64,000 nt of DNA, from NCBI RefSeq assembly GCF_002797815.1, contig NZ_PGFJ01000001.1, positions 1,550,001 to 1,614,000 on the forward strand, in the 5' to 3' direction. The position numbers were made by a program, and so were the translations under genes. Below, piece after piece: positions 46,249 to 54,408 of the stretch. Position 1 is the first letter of the stretch, and every line of letters starts with the position of its first letter. The notes beneath the pieces are model-generated. The model searched no databases and was not told where the DNA came from. It saw nothing but the letters and a program-made list of their open reading frames with translations. This stretch comes from Mucilaginibacter auburnensis. GTDB lineage: Bacteria; Bacteroidota; Bacteroidia; Sphingobacteriales; Sphingobacteriaceae.

Positions 46249-46303
46249 CGATAAGTTTTAAAACCAACGGGAATATTTCCTTGTTGTAGTATAAAACTTA
46301 TCG
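46249..46303 (+). promoter_or_regulatory. Long hairpin directly before the DUF4142 start codon
   Basis: CGATAAGTTTTA (46249-46260) and TAAAACTTATCG (46292-46303) are perfect 12-bp complements. The loop holds a smaller stem (CAAC..GAA / TTC..GTTG). The right arm ends 2 nt before the ATG at 46306, so the structure would sit over the ribosome entry site. Confidence 0.6.
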
Positions 46304-46305
46304 TT

Positions 46306-46830
46306 ATGAAGAAACTATTGTATTGCTTAGCCTTCGCAGCATTATTATCGGCCTGCGAGGATACCCCACGAGAGAACGTTCAAAGCACCGAAACCGATGT
46401 TGACAAAAGCGGGATGCTGTTTGTTGAGAACGGTATTAAAGGCGGTTTGGCCGAAATTACCGCTGCCCAACTGGCCAAAAACAGCTCTGACAACCCCAAG
46501 GTTATTGCCTTTGCCGATATGATCATAACCGATCATGATAGCATCGGAAAGGAATTAAAACAGCTAGCCAAGGATAAAGACGTTGTTGTAAACAACACTT
46601 TAAGTGCTGAGCAGCAGGAAATGATCAATCAACTTAAAGCTAAAAAGGGCCCTGGGTTTGACGCGGCTTATGCAGATATGATGGTTATGGATCATGATAA
46701 AACCGTTAAAATGTTTGAAAACGAAACGCATAATCAAACAGCGGCCGTGCAAAAGGTAGCTGAGGATGCTTTGCCAAAGCTTAAAAAACACTTACAGGCC
46801 GCTAAAGATCTGCAGGCCGGGTTAAAATAA
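46306..46830 (+). CDS. DUF4142 lipoprotein
   Basis: The 174-residue protein has a lipoprotein signal (LAFAALLSACED) and a ferritin-like helical domain: VENGIKGGLAEITAAQLAKN, IAFADMIITDHDSIGKELKQ, then a second helix pair with DAAYADMMVMDHDKTVKMFE. These match DUF4142, a family of exported helical-bundle proteins whose role is unclear, frequently stress-linked. A hairpin covers its start region. Its 3' end overlaps the convergent DUF763 gene by 9 bp. Confidence 0.85.
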   Translation: MKKLLYCLAFAALLSACEDTPRENVQSTETDVDKSGMLFVENGIKGGLAEITAAQLAKNSSDNPKVIAFADMIITDHDSIGKELKQLAKDKDVVVNNTLSAEQQEMINQLKAKKGPGFDAAYADMMVMDHDKTVKMFENETHNQTAAVQKVAEDALPKLKKHLQAAKDLQAGLK

Positions 46831-48024
46831 TTTTAATTGTGGTGTCTGTGGCGGTTTCGCGCTGCCAAATACAGTGCGGCCGCCATATTTATAGGAATTG
46901 GCTCTTTCCTGCTCTATCACTTTATCAAAATCGGCATTAGGCGTAAAACCCTCTTCGGCTTTTTGCGCAATTTGCGTTAAGCGTTTTATCGCTTCATTTT
47001 TCTCACCATTACTCAGCTTGGCTTTATGAATAGCGTTTTGCAGCACGCCAATGGTTTCATCATAAACCTTAACAGGCACAGGGAAAGGATGACCGTCTTT
47101 ACCACCATGGGCGAAGGCGAAGCGGGCAGGGTCTTTAAACCTTGATGGCGTGCCATGGATCACTTCGCTAACCAGGGTTAATGATTGTAATGTGCGCGGC
47201 CCTAATCCTTGCAACAACAATAGCTCTTCAAAATCTTTAGGCTGTTTCTCATGTGCCAGCCATAATACTGAGCCCAATCTTTTCAAGTCTACATCTTTGG
47301 CGCGTACATCATGGTGAGAGGGCATAACCAGTTTTTTAACCTCCGCCATCATCCTTTCCGGATTATCCTGCGCAATGCGCATAATTCCGTCCTTAGATGC
47401 AGCAGCCTGTTTATCGGTAAGGTTTAAAATAGCGCCCATATTCTCACCACAAATGGCACTGTGTGGTTCTTCAACAAATGAGTTGAGCTGACCGGAATGC
47501 CAGTGATAACGGCGGGCCATGCGGGTGTTGCTGTTCATGCCCTGCTGCACAACGCTCCATTGACCGGTGTTGCTTACTATAAAATTATGAGTGTAAAGTT
47601 GAAAGCCGTCCTGTACGGCGGTATTATCTACCTTAGCGCTTAATTTACTGCATTGCGCCAGTTGATTACCATCGAGGCCGGTTTGGTTGCCCACTTTTAT
47701 CAGTTCATTAGGCGTTTGGGTAGATTGCTTTCCCTTACCTCCGCATATATAAATACCTAACTCCTTGCTGTGCGGATTGACTGCCCGCTTTAAAGCGCCC
47801 ATAACTGATGTGGTAATACCCGATGAATGCCAGTCCATACCCATCACCGCGCCAAGGCTCTGAAACCAGAACGGATCGCTCATGCGGCGCAAATACTCGC
47901 TGCTACCGTAATCCATCACAATAGCTTCTGTAACGGCAAGGCCCAGTTTGGCCATGTGTTCGGCCAGCCATTGCGGTACATAGCCATAATGCAAAGGCAG
48001 ATCAGCGTTTCCGGACTGTTTCAT
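46822..48024 (-). CDS. DUF763 family protein
   Basis: The 400-residue protein begins KQSGNADLPLHYGYVPQWLA, the characteristic DUF763 start, and includes DWHSSGITTSVMGALKRAVNP, YICGGKGKQST and a helix-hairpin-helix-like LLLLQGLGPRTLQSLTLVSE near residue 275, which suggests nucleic-acid binding. The function is unknown. The ATG at 48024 was chosen because a TAATTTTG promoter box ends 6 nt upstream; a longer reading would add a spurious hydrophobic N-terminus. It overlaps the DUF4142 gene by 9 bp at the 3' end. Confidence 0.85.
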   Translation of the reverse strand: MKQSGNADLPLHYGYVPQWLAEHMAKLGLAVTEAIVMDYGSSEYLRRMSDPFWFQSLGAVMGMDWHSSGITTSVMGALKRAVNPHSKELGIYICGGKGKQSTQTPNELIKVGNQTGLDGNQLAQCSKLSAKVDNTAVQDGFQLYTHNFIVSNTGQWSVVQQGMNSNTRMARRYHWHSGQLNSFVEEPHSAICGENMGAILNLTDKQAAASKDGIMRIAQDNPERMMAEVKKLVMPSHHDVRAKDVDLKRLGSVLWLAHEKQPKDFEELLLLQGLGPRTLQSLTLVSEVIHGTPSRFKDPARFAFAHGGKDGHPFPVPVKVYDETIGVLQNAIHKAKLSNGEKNEAIKRLTQIAQKAEEGFTPNADFDKVIEQERANSYKYGGRTVFGSAKPPQTPQLKLF

Positions 48025-48030
48025 TGCTAA

Positions 48031-48038
48031 CAAAATTA
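48031..48038 (-). promoter_or_regulatory. -7 box giving a near-leaderless DUF763 transcript
   Basis: Minus-strand TAATTTTG, an exact TAnnTTTG match ending 6 nt before the ATG; a second match, TATTTTTG, lies at 48040-48047. Confidence 0.45.
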
Positions 48039-48184
48039 GCAAAAATAAAATTAAACCATTTGTTAAATATCTCATCATACGCCAAAGCCTTTGTAAATTA
48101 TTGATGATGAAAGCCGTTTAAAGCGGCTCTTGCTTGATAATAACTGTTTAAATGGCTATAATTGGCTACCATTTATATACATAT

Positions 48185-49132
48185 ATGAAATTAACCCAGA
48201 AAATATTTTTGGCTTCGGCATTGTCTGTTGGAGCGTTAACGGCGATGAAGACCACGCCGGTTGTTAATAAGCAATTAACCGCCCTGGCCGATTCAACCAG
48301 CGAACTTTTTGCTGATGGCACCGTGCCTACCCTGGTATCAGACCAGTTTGGTTTTACAGAAGGTCCGTCGCCAGATAAAAAAGGTAACATCTACTTTACC
48401 GATCAAAACAATGATAAGATATGGATGTACGGTATTGATGGTAAGTTAACCGTATGGATGGATAGTTCTCATCGTGCCAATGGTACTTACTTCGATAAAA
48501 AAGGCAACCTCATCACTTGCGCGGAACTGCTTAACCAGTTGATCAGCATATCGCCCGACAAAAAAATTACTACCATAATTGGTGACATTGGCGGCAAATT
48601 TATGAACGGTCCTAATGATGTGTTTGTAACCGACAAAGGCGACATGTATTTTTCTGATCCTTATTTCCAACGCGCTTTCTGGAAACACCGTGGTGCTCCG
48701 GGCATGCAACTGGATGGTCAGAAAGTTTATTTAGTGCGCAAAGGCAGTAAAGAAGCCGTACCGGTGATTACCGATATGCGTGTACCAAACGGTGTTGTGG
48801 GTACCCCTGATGGCAAATACCTTTACGTTGCCGATTATGGTGGCCGTAAAACCTTTAAGTACACCATTGAGAAAGACGGTACTTTGAGCAACAAAACTCC
48901 TTTTGCCGAAATTGGTTCAGACGGTATTACTTTAGATAATAAAGGTAACGTTTATTTAACCGGTCGTGGTGTACAGGTTTACAATAAGGATGGCAAACGC
49001 ATAGCACAGATAAGCGTACCGCAGCCCTCAACAACCAACGTATGCTTTGGTGGTAAAAATCGCGATATATTATTTATAACCAGCCCTAAAGCTGTTTATA
49101 CCATGCAAATGAAAGTTAAAGGCGTTGAATAA
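48185..49132 (+). CDS. SMP-30/gluconolactonase-like beta-propeller protein
   Basis: The 315-residue protein has an N-terminal signal-like segment (LTQKIFLASALSVGALTA) and a six-bladed propeller with GFTEGPSPDKKGNIYFTDQN, the metal-site segment GKFMNGPNDVFVTDKGDMYF and NGVVGTPDGKYLYVADYGG. Motifs fit the SMP-30/gluconolactonase family, which hydrolyse sugar lactones; the true substrate is unknown. I chose the ATG at 48185, which directly precedes the signal peptide, over one 11 codons upstream. A strong terminator follows. Confidence 0.88.
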   Translation: MKLTQKIFLASALSVGALTAMKTTPVVNKQLTALADSTSELFADGTVPTLVSDQFGFTEGPSPDKKGNIYFTDQNNDKIWMYGIDGKLTVWMDSSHRANGTYFDKKGNLITCAELLNQLISISPDKKITTIIGDIGGKFMNGPNDVFVTDKGDMYFSDPYFQRAFWKHRGAPGMQLDGQKVYLVRKGSKEAVPVITDMRVPNGVVGTPDGKYLYVADYGGRKTFKYTIEKDGTLSNKTPFAEIGSDGITLDNKGNVYLTGRGVQVYNKDGKRIAQISVPQPSTTNVCFGGKNRDILFITSPKAVYTMQMKVKGVE

Positions 49133-49156
49133 GCGGTTTTAATTAACAGATATGAA

Positions 49157-49187
49157 AGGAGCGATGAGGAAACTTATCGCTCTTTTT
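49157..49187 (+). terminator. Terminator with GNRA-like tetraloop after the SMP-30 gene
   Basis: GAGCGATGAG-GAAA-CTTATCGCTC forms a 10-bp stem closed by a GAAA tetraloop and followed by TTTTTG. It lies 26 nt after the stop. It is also adjacent to the 3' end of the convergent gene at 49190. Confidence 0.85.
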
Positions 49188-49189
49188 GT

Positions 49190-50071
49190 TTACAGCATTT
49201 TATATAATGACCTTTTACCGCTTATTATAGGTACATCTAAGTTTTCCATTTTGTCTGAAAATTTGTCAAAAAGGTCAAACCATGATATTAGCATATTAGA
49301 AATTTTAATTACAGTGCCGTCTTTAAAATATATTTCATATATCTCAACTAAAACAGGGTTTCTATTTCCTTTAGCTTCATAGGTGACAATTTTGGTGACC
49401 TCTGTTTTATTATACGAGCGAATATCGCTTGAATGATATCCAAATAAAAAAGTGTTGTTTCCTTTTGATATTTTAAGGTAGTTATTGCGGTTTATGTATG
49501 CAGCGTAAAATATTCGCCCTGTTAAAATGTATATAAAGCAACTTAATAAAGAGAGAAGGATAACTGGTGGAAATTGTACAAGATCTCTAATAATTGCTAT
49601 ATTAGCTATTAAAAATAGTCCGGAAAATGTTAGCGTAAATATATTGAGCTTCAGTACTCTCCAAATTTTCACCCAATATTCAAAACTGTCGGTTTCAAAG
49701 TGGCCGCGGGCATCAATTTGAAAAAGGTTCCTGTGATATTTCTCAAGATCTAAAACGTTGTTAAAAAAGTTTTCTACTTCAGTATAAACGCTTTGTAGGT
49801 CGCTCACAGGATATTCATAAACGGCGTTATTATGCAAATAATAAATGCAAAATTTGTTATTAAAAAAAATTGCTGCTTTTAGAAAATCTCCTTGCTGGTT
49901 TTGAATTGTAACTGATGGACCAGTTAATTTTACATCAGTTAAGGTTCTTTCTAAATCCCATGGAAAAGCCTTTATTATTTCAAGCGTTTCGGAAAGATCT
50001 CTAAATTTTTCATCAATAAATTCACCCTTTTCAAAAGTGTCATGTTGTATTTTAGAAATAAGGGCAGTCAT
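49190..50071 (-). CDS. Hypothetical protein with two TM helices and a PH-like tail
   Basis: The 293-residue protein has a soluble N-terminal part of about 140 residues, two hydrophobic helices (IFTLTFSGLFLIANIAII; FPPVILLSLLSCFIYILTG) at about residues 143-190, and a beta-rich C-terminal part (KISKGNNTFLFGYHSSDIRS ... IYFKDGTVIKISNMLISWFD) reminiscent of YcxB/PH-like domains. I do not recognise the family. It has no operon partner and lies convergent with the SMP-30 gene. Its base composition looks more AT-rich than its neighbours, which may indicate later acquisition. Confidence 0.65.
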   Translation of the reverse strand: MTALISKIQHDTFEKGEFIDEKFRDLSETLEIIKAFPWDLERTLTDVKLTGPSVTIQNQQGDFLKAAIFFNNKFCIYYLHNNAVYEYPVSDLQSVYTEVENFFNNVLDLEKYHRNLFQIDARGHFETDSFEYWVKIWRVLKLNIFTLTFSGLFLIANIAIIRDLVQFPPVILLSLLSCFIYILTGRIFYAAYINRNNYLKISKGNNTFLFGYHSSDIRSYNKTEVTKIVTYEAKGNRNPVLVEIYEIYFKDGTVIKISNMLISWFDLFDKFSDKMENLDVPIISGKRSLYKML

Positions 50072-50389
50072 GGTAGGTTACTAATTCACATTCGAGCAAT
50101 TGCAAGGTTGCTATCACCTTCTCAAAATTACGAATATTGTCGATATTGAACTTATCAGTTAGTCCGGATTTATAAACTCACGTCTTACGATTCACTTTTC
50201 ACCACCCTTAGTGTTCCCAACCCTGTCCCATTTGGTGGACCAAAAATTCCTGAAAACTTAAATTTTTACTAAAAATGTGTCCCATCAAATAACGCTAAAA
50301 TGTAAGTTGTTGATTTGATGGATTGTTAAAAAAAATATGCGTGCTGATTTAAAGTCAACACGCATATGTATGTAGGACACCTTCGTGTA
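50072..50389. other. 318-bp gap: terminator, inverted repeat, no gene seen
   Basis: Besides the aroB terminator (50335-50367) it contains CCATCAAAT-N22-ATTTGATGG (50282-50321), a perfect 9-bp inverted repeat, and a stretch near 50175-50225 (CTCACGTCTTACGATTCAC) resembling reiterated intergenic repeats in this group. No reading frame with a start is convincing. Confidence 0.45.
50335..50367 (-). terminator. Terminator after aroB
   Basis: On the minus strand ATATGCGTG and CACGCATAT pair perfectly around a 15-nt loop with an inner TGA/TCA extension, followed by TTTTTTTT. It lies 23 nt beyond the aroB stop. Confidence 0.7.
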
Positions 50390-51490
50390 TTAATTCAAAC
50401 TCGCGTAGTATTGCAGGCTCTCTATCAGCTCTTCGGTAGTGCAAATGTTATCAATGTTAAACTCACCAATTTTATTTAGCAGGGTACAGTTAATATTGCC
50501 GTTCTGGTTCTTTTTATCCTTTTTCATGATCTCCAACAGTTCGTCGTTCATCTCCTCGCGCAGCTGGTAGAAAGGGTAGAGGCTGGTCAACACATCCGTG
50601 ATTTCATTCAGCTCATCCAAACTTAAACCTGTTTTTTTGTAGGCCAGGTAAGCCTCGCATATCATGCCAATAGCGATAGCCTCACCGTGCGATAAAGAGT
50701 CTTCATCATGCACCAAAGAATAGGTCTCAACCGCATGACCAATAGTGTGGCCAAAATTAAGCGACTTGCGTATATTCTTTTCGTGCGGATCTTCCAACAC
50801 CACCTGGTTCTTAATAGCTACAGAGCGGTAAACCATTTCGGCAGTAGGCTGGCTCAGGTCGCTTTCTTTTAAAAGGTTCCAGTAGTCGGCATCGCAGATC
50901 AAACCGTGTTTTAGCATCTCTGCCGTGCCTGATAATATCTGGCGTGCGGGTAGGGTCTTTAAAAAGTCGTATTCAATAAAAACAGCTTTAGGCTGGGTAA
51001 AGGTGCCAATGATGTTTTTGATGCTATCAATGTCAATACCTGTTTTGCCGCCAACAGAGGCATCTACCTGCGAAAGCAGGGTAGTAGGTACATGTACAAA
51101 GTCAATACCGCGTTTAAAGGTAGAGGCTGCAAAACCACCCAGATCACTCACCACACCACCGCCTAAGTTGATCAATAAACTTTTACGGTCGGCGCCAAAG
51201 TCTATCAGCATTTTCCAAACACCAATGCAAAAATCAATGTCTTTGCTTTCTTCGCCTGCATTGATCTCGATGAGGTCGTAGTTATCATTATCGCCCAGTT
51301 TCTCGCGAAGTAAGGGTAAACAATGTTTGGCAGTGTTCTCATCCGTTAGTACAAAGAAACGGGAGTAGTGGCCGTTTTCAACAAAGCGTACAACTTCTGC
51401 CAGGGCATCATTAAAATAGATATTGTAGCTGTTGCTTTGTAAGGTTTCCATTGTATCAGCAGTCGGGGTATCGTTATAAGCTTCGGTCAT
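50390..51490 (-). CDS. aroB: 3-dehydroquinate synthase
   Basis: The 366-residue protein shows the NAD-binding GGGVVSDLGGFAASTFKRGI, HVPTTLLSQVDASVGGKTGID, and the metal histidines in NFGHTIGHAVET and HGEAIAIGM. It converts DAHP to 3-dehydroquinate, step two of the shikimate pathway that also supplies the chorismate used by pabB. It follows an S4-domain mini-gene by 4 nt, suggesting a two-gene operon. The N-terminus may start 13 codons later (second ATG), since the first residues are low in conservation. Confidence 0.95.
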   Translation of the reverse strand: MTEAYNDTPTADTMETLQSNSYNIYFNDALAEVVRFVENGHYSRFFVLTDENTAKHCLPLLREKLGDNDNYDLIEINAGEESKDIDFCIGVWKMLIDFGADRKSLLINLGGGVVSDLGGFAASTFKRGIDFVHVPTTLLSQVDASVGGKTGIDIDSIKNIIGTFTQPKAVFIEYDFLKTLPARQILSGTAEMLKHGLICDADYWNLLKESDLSQPTAEMVYRSVAIKNQVVLEDPHEKNIRKSLNFGHTIGHAVETYSLVHDEDSLSHGEAIAIGMICEAYLAYKKTGLSLDELNEITDVLTSLYPFYQLREEMNDELLEIMKKDKKNQNGNINCTLLNKIGEFNIDNICTTEELIESLQYYASLN

Positions 51491-51494
51491 GGTA

Positions 51495-51701
51495 CTAAAT
51501 CACTTTGATCGTCTCTCCGTTGAATTCAACTATATCGCCGGCCTTAACTTTTAGTCGCTTGCGGTAGTCAACCTGTCCGTTGTATTTTACCTCGCCCTCA
51601 TCAACAACTATTTGTGCCTCGCCACCTGTTTGCACAAGGTTAGTGGCCTTTAATAGCTGAATCATAGGGATAAAATCGCCGTTTACTTTGAATTCGATCA
51701 T
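51495..51701 (-). CDS. Small RNA-binding S4-domain protein
   Basis: The 68-residue protein has an S4 domain: IEFKVNGDFIPMIQLLKATN, VQTGGEAQIVVDEGEVKYNG and GDIVEFNGETIKV. Small S4 proteins of this YbcJ-like size bind structured RNA; the target is unknown. The ATG at 51701 is preferred to a TTG three codons upstream, since a TATTTTTG promoter box ends 6 nt before it. aroB follows after 4 nt. Confidence 0.85.
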   Translation of the reverse strand: MIEFKVNGDFIPMIQLLKATNLVQTGGEAQIVVDEGEVKYNGQVDYRKRLKVKAGDIVEFNGETIKVI

Positions 51702-51707
51702 GAGGCG

Positions 51708-51715
51708 CAAAAATA
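51708..51715 (-). promoter_or_regulatory. -7 box giving a near-leaderless S4-aroB transcript
   Basis: Minus-strand TATTTTTG, an exact TAnnTTTG match ending 6 nt before the ATG of the S4 gene. Confidence 0.48.
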
Positions 51716-51823
51716 AACTATTCGCAGAATAATGAGTTATCTAATATACATTTTATAATTTAGCGGAACATTAACTGATCGGCGGTGTATTGCGCAAGCA
51801 ATGCAGGGCCATACTTATTATCT

Positions 51824-53002
51824 ATGCAGAAAGAGCATTTATTATCGTTCGAAAATACGGAGGTTGCATTCCGCCACGCCTCAAATGCCGACTTACGCCG
51901 TGCGTACTGGTTGTTTAAGTTGATCAACAGTAATTTCCTGGTAAAGATCGGTCCGCCTGTTACTAACCTGGCACTTAAGATAGGTTTGCCCATAAAAAGC
52001 GCCATAAAGCAAACTATATTTAAACAGTTTTGCGGTGGTGAAGATATCCGCGAATGCGAACATACCATACAAACGCTGGCCAAAGGCGGAGTAGGAACCA
52101 TCTTAGATTACTCGGTAGAAGGGGAGGACAGCGAGCAGGTTTTTGACGAAACCCGCGATGAGATACTAAAAACCATCAGAAGAGCAGCTAAAGATCCGTC
52201 AATACCTATTACTGTATTTAAAGTTACCGGTGTTGGCCGCTTTGCATTGTTGCAAAAAATGGATGAACGCCTGCCTTTAACCGATACCGAAACCGAAGAA
52301 TGGCAGCGTGTAGCAGATAGAGTAATGGCTATATGCGAAAAAGCTCACGAAGTAGGTATACCTGTTATGATTGATGCCGAGGAAAGCTGGATACAGGATA
52401 CTATTGATCTGTTGGCATTAAATATGATGCGCCGCTTCAACAAAGAAAAAGCGATTGTTTACAATACCTACCAACTTTACCGTGCAGACAAGCTGGCCTC
52501 ATTGAAGCAGGATGCAGAAACAGCAAAAAATGAAGGTTTTATTTTAGGTGCAAAACTGGTGCGTGGCGCTTACATGGAAAAGGAACGTAACAGGGCAGAG
52601 GAACTGGGCTATCCATCGCCAATACAACCCGACAAGGTAGCCACCGATTGGGATTTTAACTTGGCCCTTGAATTTTGTACAGATAATATAAACACTGTAG
52701 CCTTTGTTGCAGGAACGCATAACGAGGCCAGCTGTTTATATCTAACCGAGCTAATAAAACGCAAAACCTTAAATGCAGACCATAAGCACATTTATTTTGC
52801 TCAGCTATTAGGCATGAGCGACAACTTAAGCTTTAACCTCGCCGATGCTGGTTATAACGTAGCTAAATATGTGCCTTACGGACCTGTTAAGGCGGTTATG
52901 CCATATTTGTTCCGAAGGGCTCAGGAAAATACTGCTATTTCAGGACAAATGAGCCGAGAGTTGAGTTTAATAGTAAAGGAGATGAGGCGGAGGGGGCTTT
53001 AA
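51824..53002 (+). CDS. Proline dehydrogenase family protein
   Basis: The 392-residue protein has the FAD-binding TIM-barrel motifs of proline dehydrogenase: GGVGTILDYSVEGED, VMIDAEESWIQDTIDLLAL, GAKLVRGAYMEKER, FVAGTHNEAS, and the C-terminal YVPYGPVKAVMPYLFRRAQENTA. It oxidises proline to pyrroline-5-carboxylate. It is a single-domain protein, unlike the bifunctional PutA. The ATG at 51824 was chosen over a GTG 13 codons upstream because conservation starts here. Its stop is immediately adjacent to that of the convergent lipoprotein gene. Confidence 0.92.
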   Translation: MQKEHLLSFENTEVAFRHASNADLRRAYWLFKLINSNFLVKIGPPVTNLALKIGLPIKSAIKQTIFKQFCGGEDIRECEHTIQTLAKGGVGTILDYSVEGEDSEQVFDETRDEILKTIRRAAKDPSIPITVFKVTGVGRFALLQKMDERLPLTDTETEEWQRVADRVMAICEKAHEVGIPVMIDAEESWIQDTIDLLALNMMRRFNKEKAIVYNTYQLYRADKLASLKQDAETAKNEGFILGAKLVRGAYMEKERNRAEELGYPSPIQPDKVATDWDFNLALEFCTDNINTVAFVAGTHNEASCLYLTELIKRKTLNADHKHIYFAQLLGMSDNLSFNLADAGYNVAKYVPYGPVKAVMPYLFRRAQENTAISGQMSRELSLIVKEMRRRGL

Positions 53003-53410
53003 TTAGTCAATTATCCTGTCAAGCGTACGATAAGATAATATAGGTTCAGCTTCAGATTTGGCAATATCAAGCTGTAGGTTTTTTAATTCGGCACCGGCGT
53101 AACCGAGTCCTTTAGTACGTTGGATGTCTTCTAATTTAGTCCAGTTTGTTACTGCTACCAGCGCCTCGGCATTTGTACCGGCACCTGTAATATTCAATTT
53201 CATGTAAGTCTGACTATTAAAGTTAACCAGTTCTTTAAAATTGAACTGGAAGTTTTTGGTGCCGTCAGTTAAAAATATGCGGATAAGTTCACGCTTATAT
53301 TCCGGCGCTGATGGTGCGTAGTTAGCAAATATCTTGTTTTCGTCCGGCGAAGTGCATGAAGATGCAACGAAAAGCAGTAAAACGGCAGTTGCTATAAGTG
53401 ATCTTTTCAT
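53003..53410 (-). CDS. Small lipoprotein, unknown function
   Basis: The 135-residue protein has a lipoprotein signal (ATAVLLLFVASSCTS) and a beta-rich body with ELIRIFLTDGTKNFQFNFKE and ILSYRTLDRIID. No recognised domain. Its stop codon directly abuts that of the convergent proline dehydrogenase (TAATTA), leaving no space for a terminator. Probably anchored in the periplasmic leaflet of a membrane. Confidence 0.7.
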   Translation of the reverse strand: MKRSLIATAVLLLFVASSCTSPDENKIFANYAPSAPEYKRELIRIFLTDGTKNFQFNFKELVNFNSQTYMKLNITGAGTNAEALVAVTNWTKLEDIQRTKGLGYAGAELKNLQLDIAKSEAEPILSYRTLDRIID

Positions 53411-53475
53411 TTTAGTTAAGGTTTATATAGCAATATACAATTTTTTTTAAAAAATTGATTTACTTAAACCCGGTT

Positions 53476-54117
53476 TTATTTAGCATTTAGCAATCCGTTT
53501 ACCTTGAAATACTCCTGTATATTATCTGGGGTTGTCATTAAGTAAGTTTGCATACCCAGTTTTTTTGCTGTTTCCAAATGCTGCGGACTATCATCTATAA
53601 ATAGCGTTTCGGCAGCGTTTAATCCATTTTCTTCCAGCACCTGTTCAAATATTTCAGCGTCGGGCTTGCGTTTACCCATCAAATGCGAGTAATAAACTTT
53701 TTCAAAAAGTTCATCGTTGCTTTCCAGTCCAAACTCTGTTTTTAAATAGTTATGAACGTAATCGTGATGGATGGCGTTGATGTTACTCAGCAGAAATGTA
53801 CGGTACTTCTCTTTTAGCTGCAGCAATAACTCATGGTTCCCTTTAGGAATGCCCACAAAAATGGCGTTCCATGCGCCATTAATCTGTTCGTCAGTAAGTT
53901 CTGGTTTATTGGTCAGTTCCCTTATTCTGTCTCTGAAAGCTGCTGGAGTTATTTGTCCGCGTTCTAAAGCATTAAAAACATCATCCTGTTGGCGATGCCC
54001 ATAAAATTCATCAGCGTTTGTAATACCAAGTTGCTTCCAGGCTTGTGCCACCTTATTGAAATCTATATGGAAAATTACGTTTCCGTAATCAAAAATGATG
54101 TTCTTAACGTTGGTCAT
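53476..54117 (-). CDS. HAD family hydrolase (HAD-IA)
   Basis: The 213-residue protein has HAD motif I (NIIFDYGNVIFHIDF), a cap of about 90 residues, motif II (TFLLSNINAI), the motif III lysine (GKRKPDAEIF) and motif IV (LFIDDSPQHLETAKKLGM). This fits a small phosphatase of the HAD-IA group; the substrate is unknown. The DYGNV start of motif I replaces the usual DxDxT, common in this group. A TAnnTTTG box (54147-54154) lies 29 nt before the ATG. Confidence 0.88.
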   Translation of the reverse strand: MTNVKNIIFDYGNVIFHIDFNKVAQAWKQLGITNADEFYGHRQQDDVFNALERGQITPAAFRDRIRELTNKPELTDEQINGAWNAIFVGIPKGNHELLLQLKEKYRTFLLSNINAIHHDYVHNYLKTEFGLESNDELFEKVYYSHLMGKRKPDAEIFEQVLEENGLNAAETLFIDDSPQHLETAKKLGMQTYLMTTPDNIQEYFKVNGLLNAK

Positions 54118-54146
54118 AACTAAAATTATACGCTGCTGTGCGCCGG

Positions 54147-54154
54147 CAAAAATA
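54147..54154 (-). promoter_or_regulatory. Candidate -7 box of the HAD gene
   Basis: Minus-strand TATTTTTG, an exact TAnnTTTG match, 29 nt before the ATG at 54117. Confidence 0.4.
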
Positions 54155-54277
54155 TAATTATTTCATTAAGTGAGCATTAGCATGGTGGTTTAAAAAAAAT
54201 GGATTTTTAGCAAAATACGCTTTGTAATATGGCTGCAATGTTGTAACATTGCAGCCTGAAATTTTTACAATTTCACT

Positions 54278-54351
54278 GCGCCTATAGCTCAGTCGGTTAG
54301 AGTAGAAGACTCATAATCTTTTGGTCCCTGGTTCGAGCCCAGGTGGGCGCA
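54278..54351 (+). tRNA. tRNA with CAU anticodon (Met or Ile2)
   Basis: A 74-nt cloverleaf: acceptor GCGCCTA/TGGGCGC, anticodon stem GAAGA/TCTTT with loop CTCATAA (CAT at 54312-54314), and T-arm CCTGG-TTCGAGC-CCAGG. The discriminator is A and CCA is not encoded. The anticodon stem lacks the three G-C pairs of initiator tRNA. The acceptor has C4-G69 and C5-G68, features used by TilS, so it could be Ile2 (lysidine-modified) rather than elongator Met; sequence alone cannot settle this. A terminator follows, then an accessory-gene block. Confidence 0.92.
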
Positions 54352-54374
54352 CAAACTCCAATATCGGAGACAAC

Positions 54375-54408
54375 AAAAACCCTCTAAATATCTATTTAGA
54401 GGGTTTTT
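54375..54408 (+). terminator. Terminator after the tRNA
   Basis: AAAAACCCTCTAAATA pairs with TATTTAGAGGGTTTTT around a very short loop and is followed by A/T-rich sequence. It lies 23 nt after the tRNA. Confidence 0.8.

Noticed and set aside
49152..49382. 76-codon plus-strand reading frame after the SMP-30 gene
   Set aside because: Its first codons form the SMP-30 terminator and the rest is antisense to the gene at 49190.
50190..50240. Minus-strand peptide ending LRVVKSES resembling the MnmD C-terminus (LRAVKSR)
   Set aside because: The similarity covers only a few residues and there is no start codon; probably chance or a shared repeat sequence.
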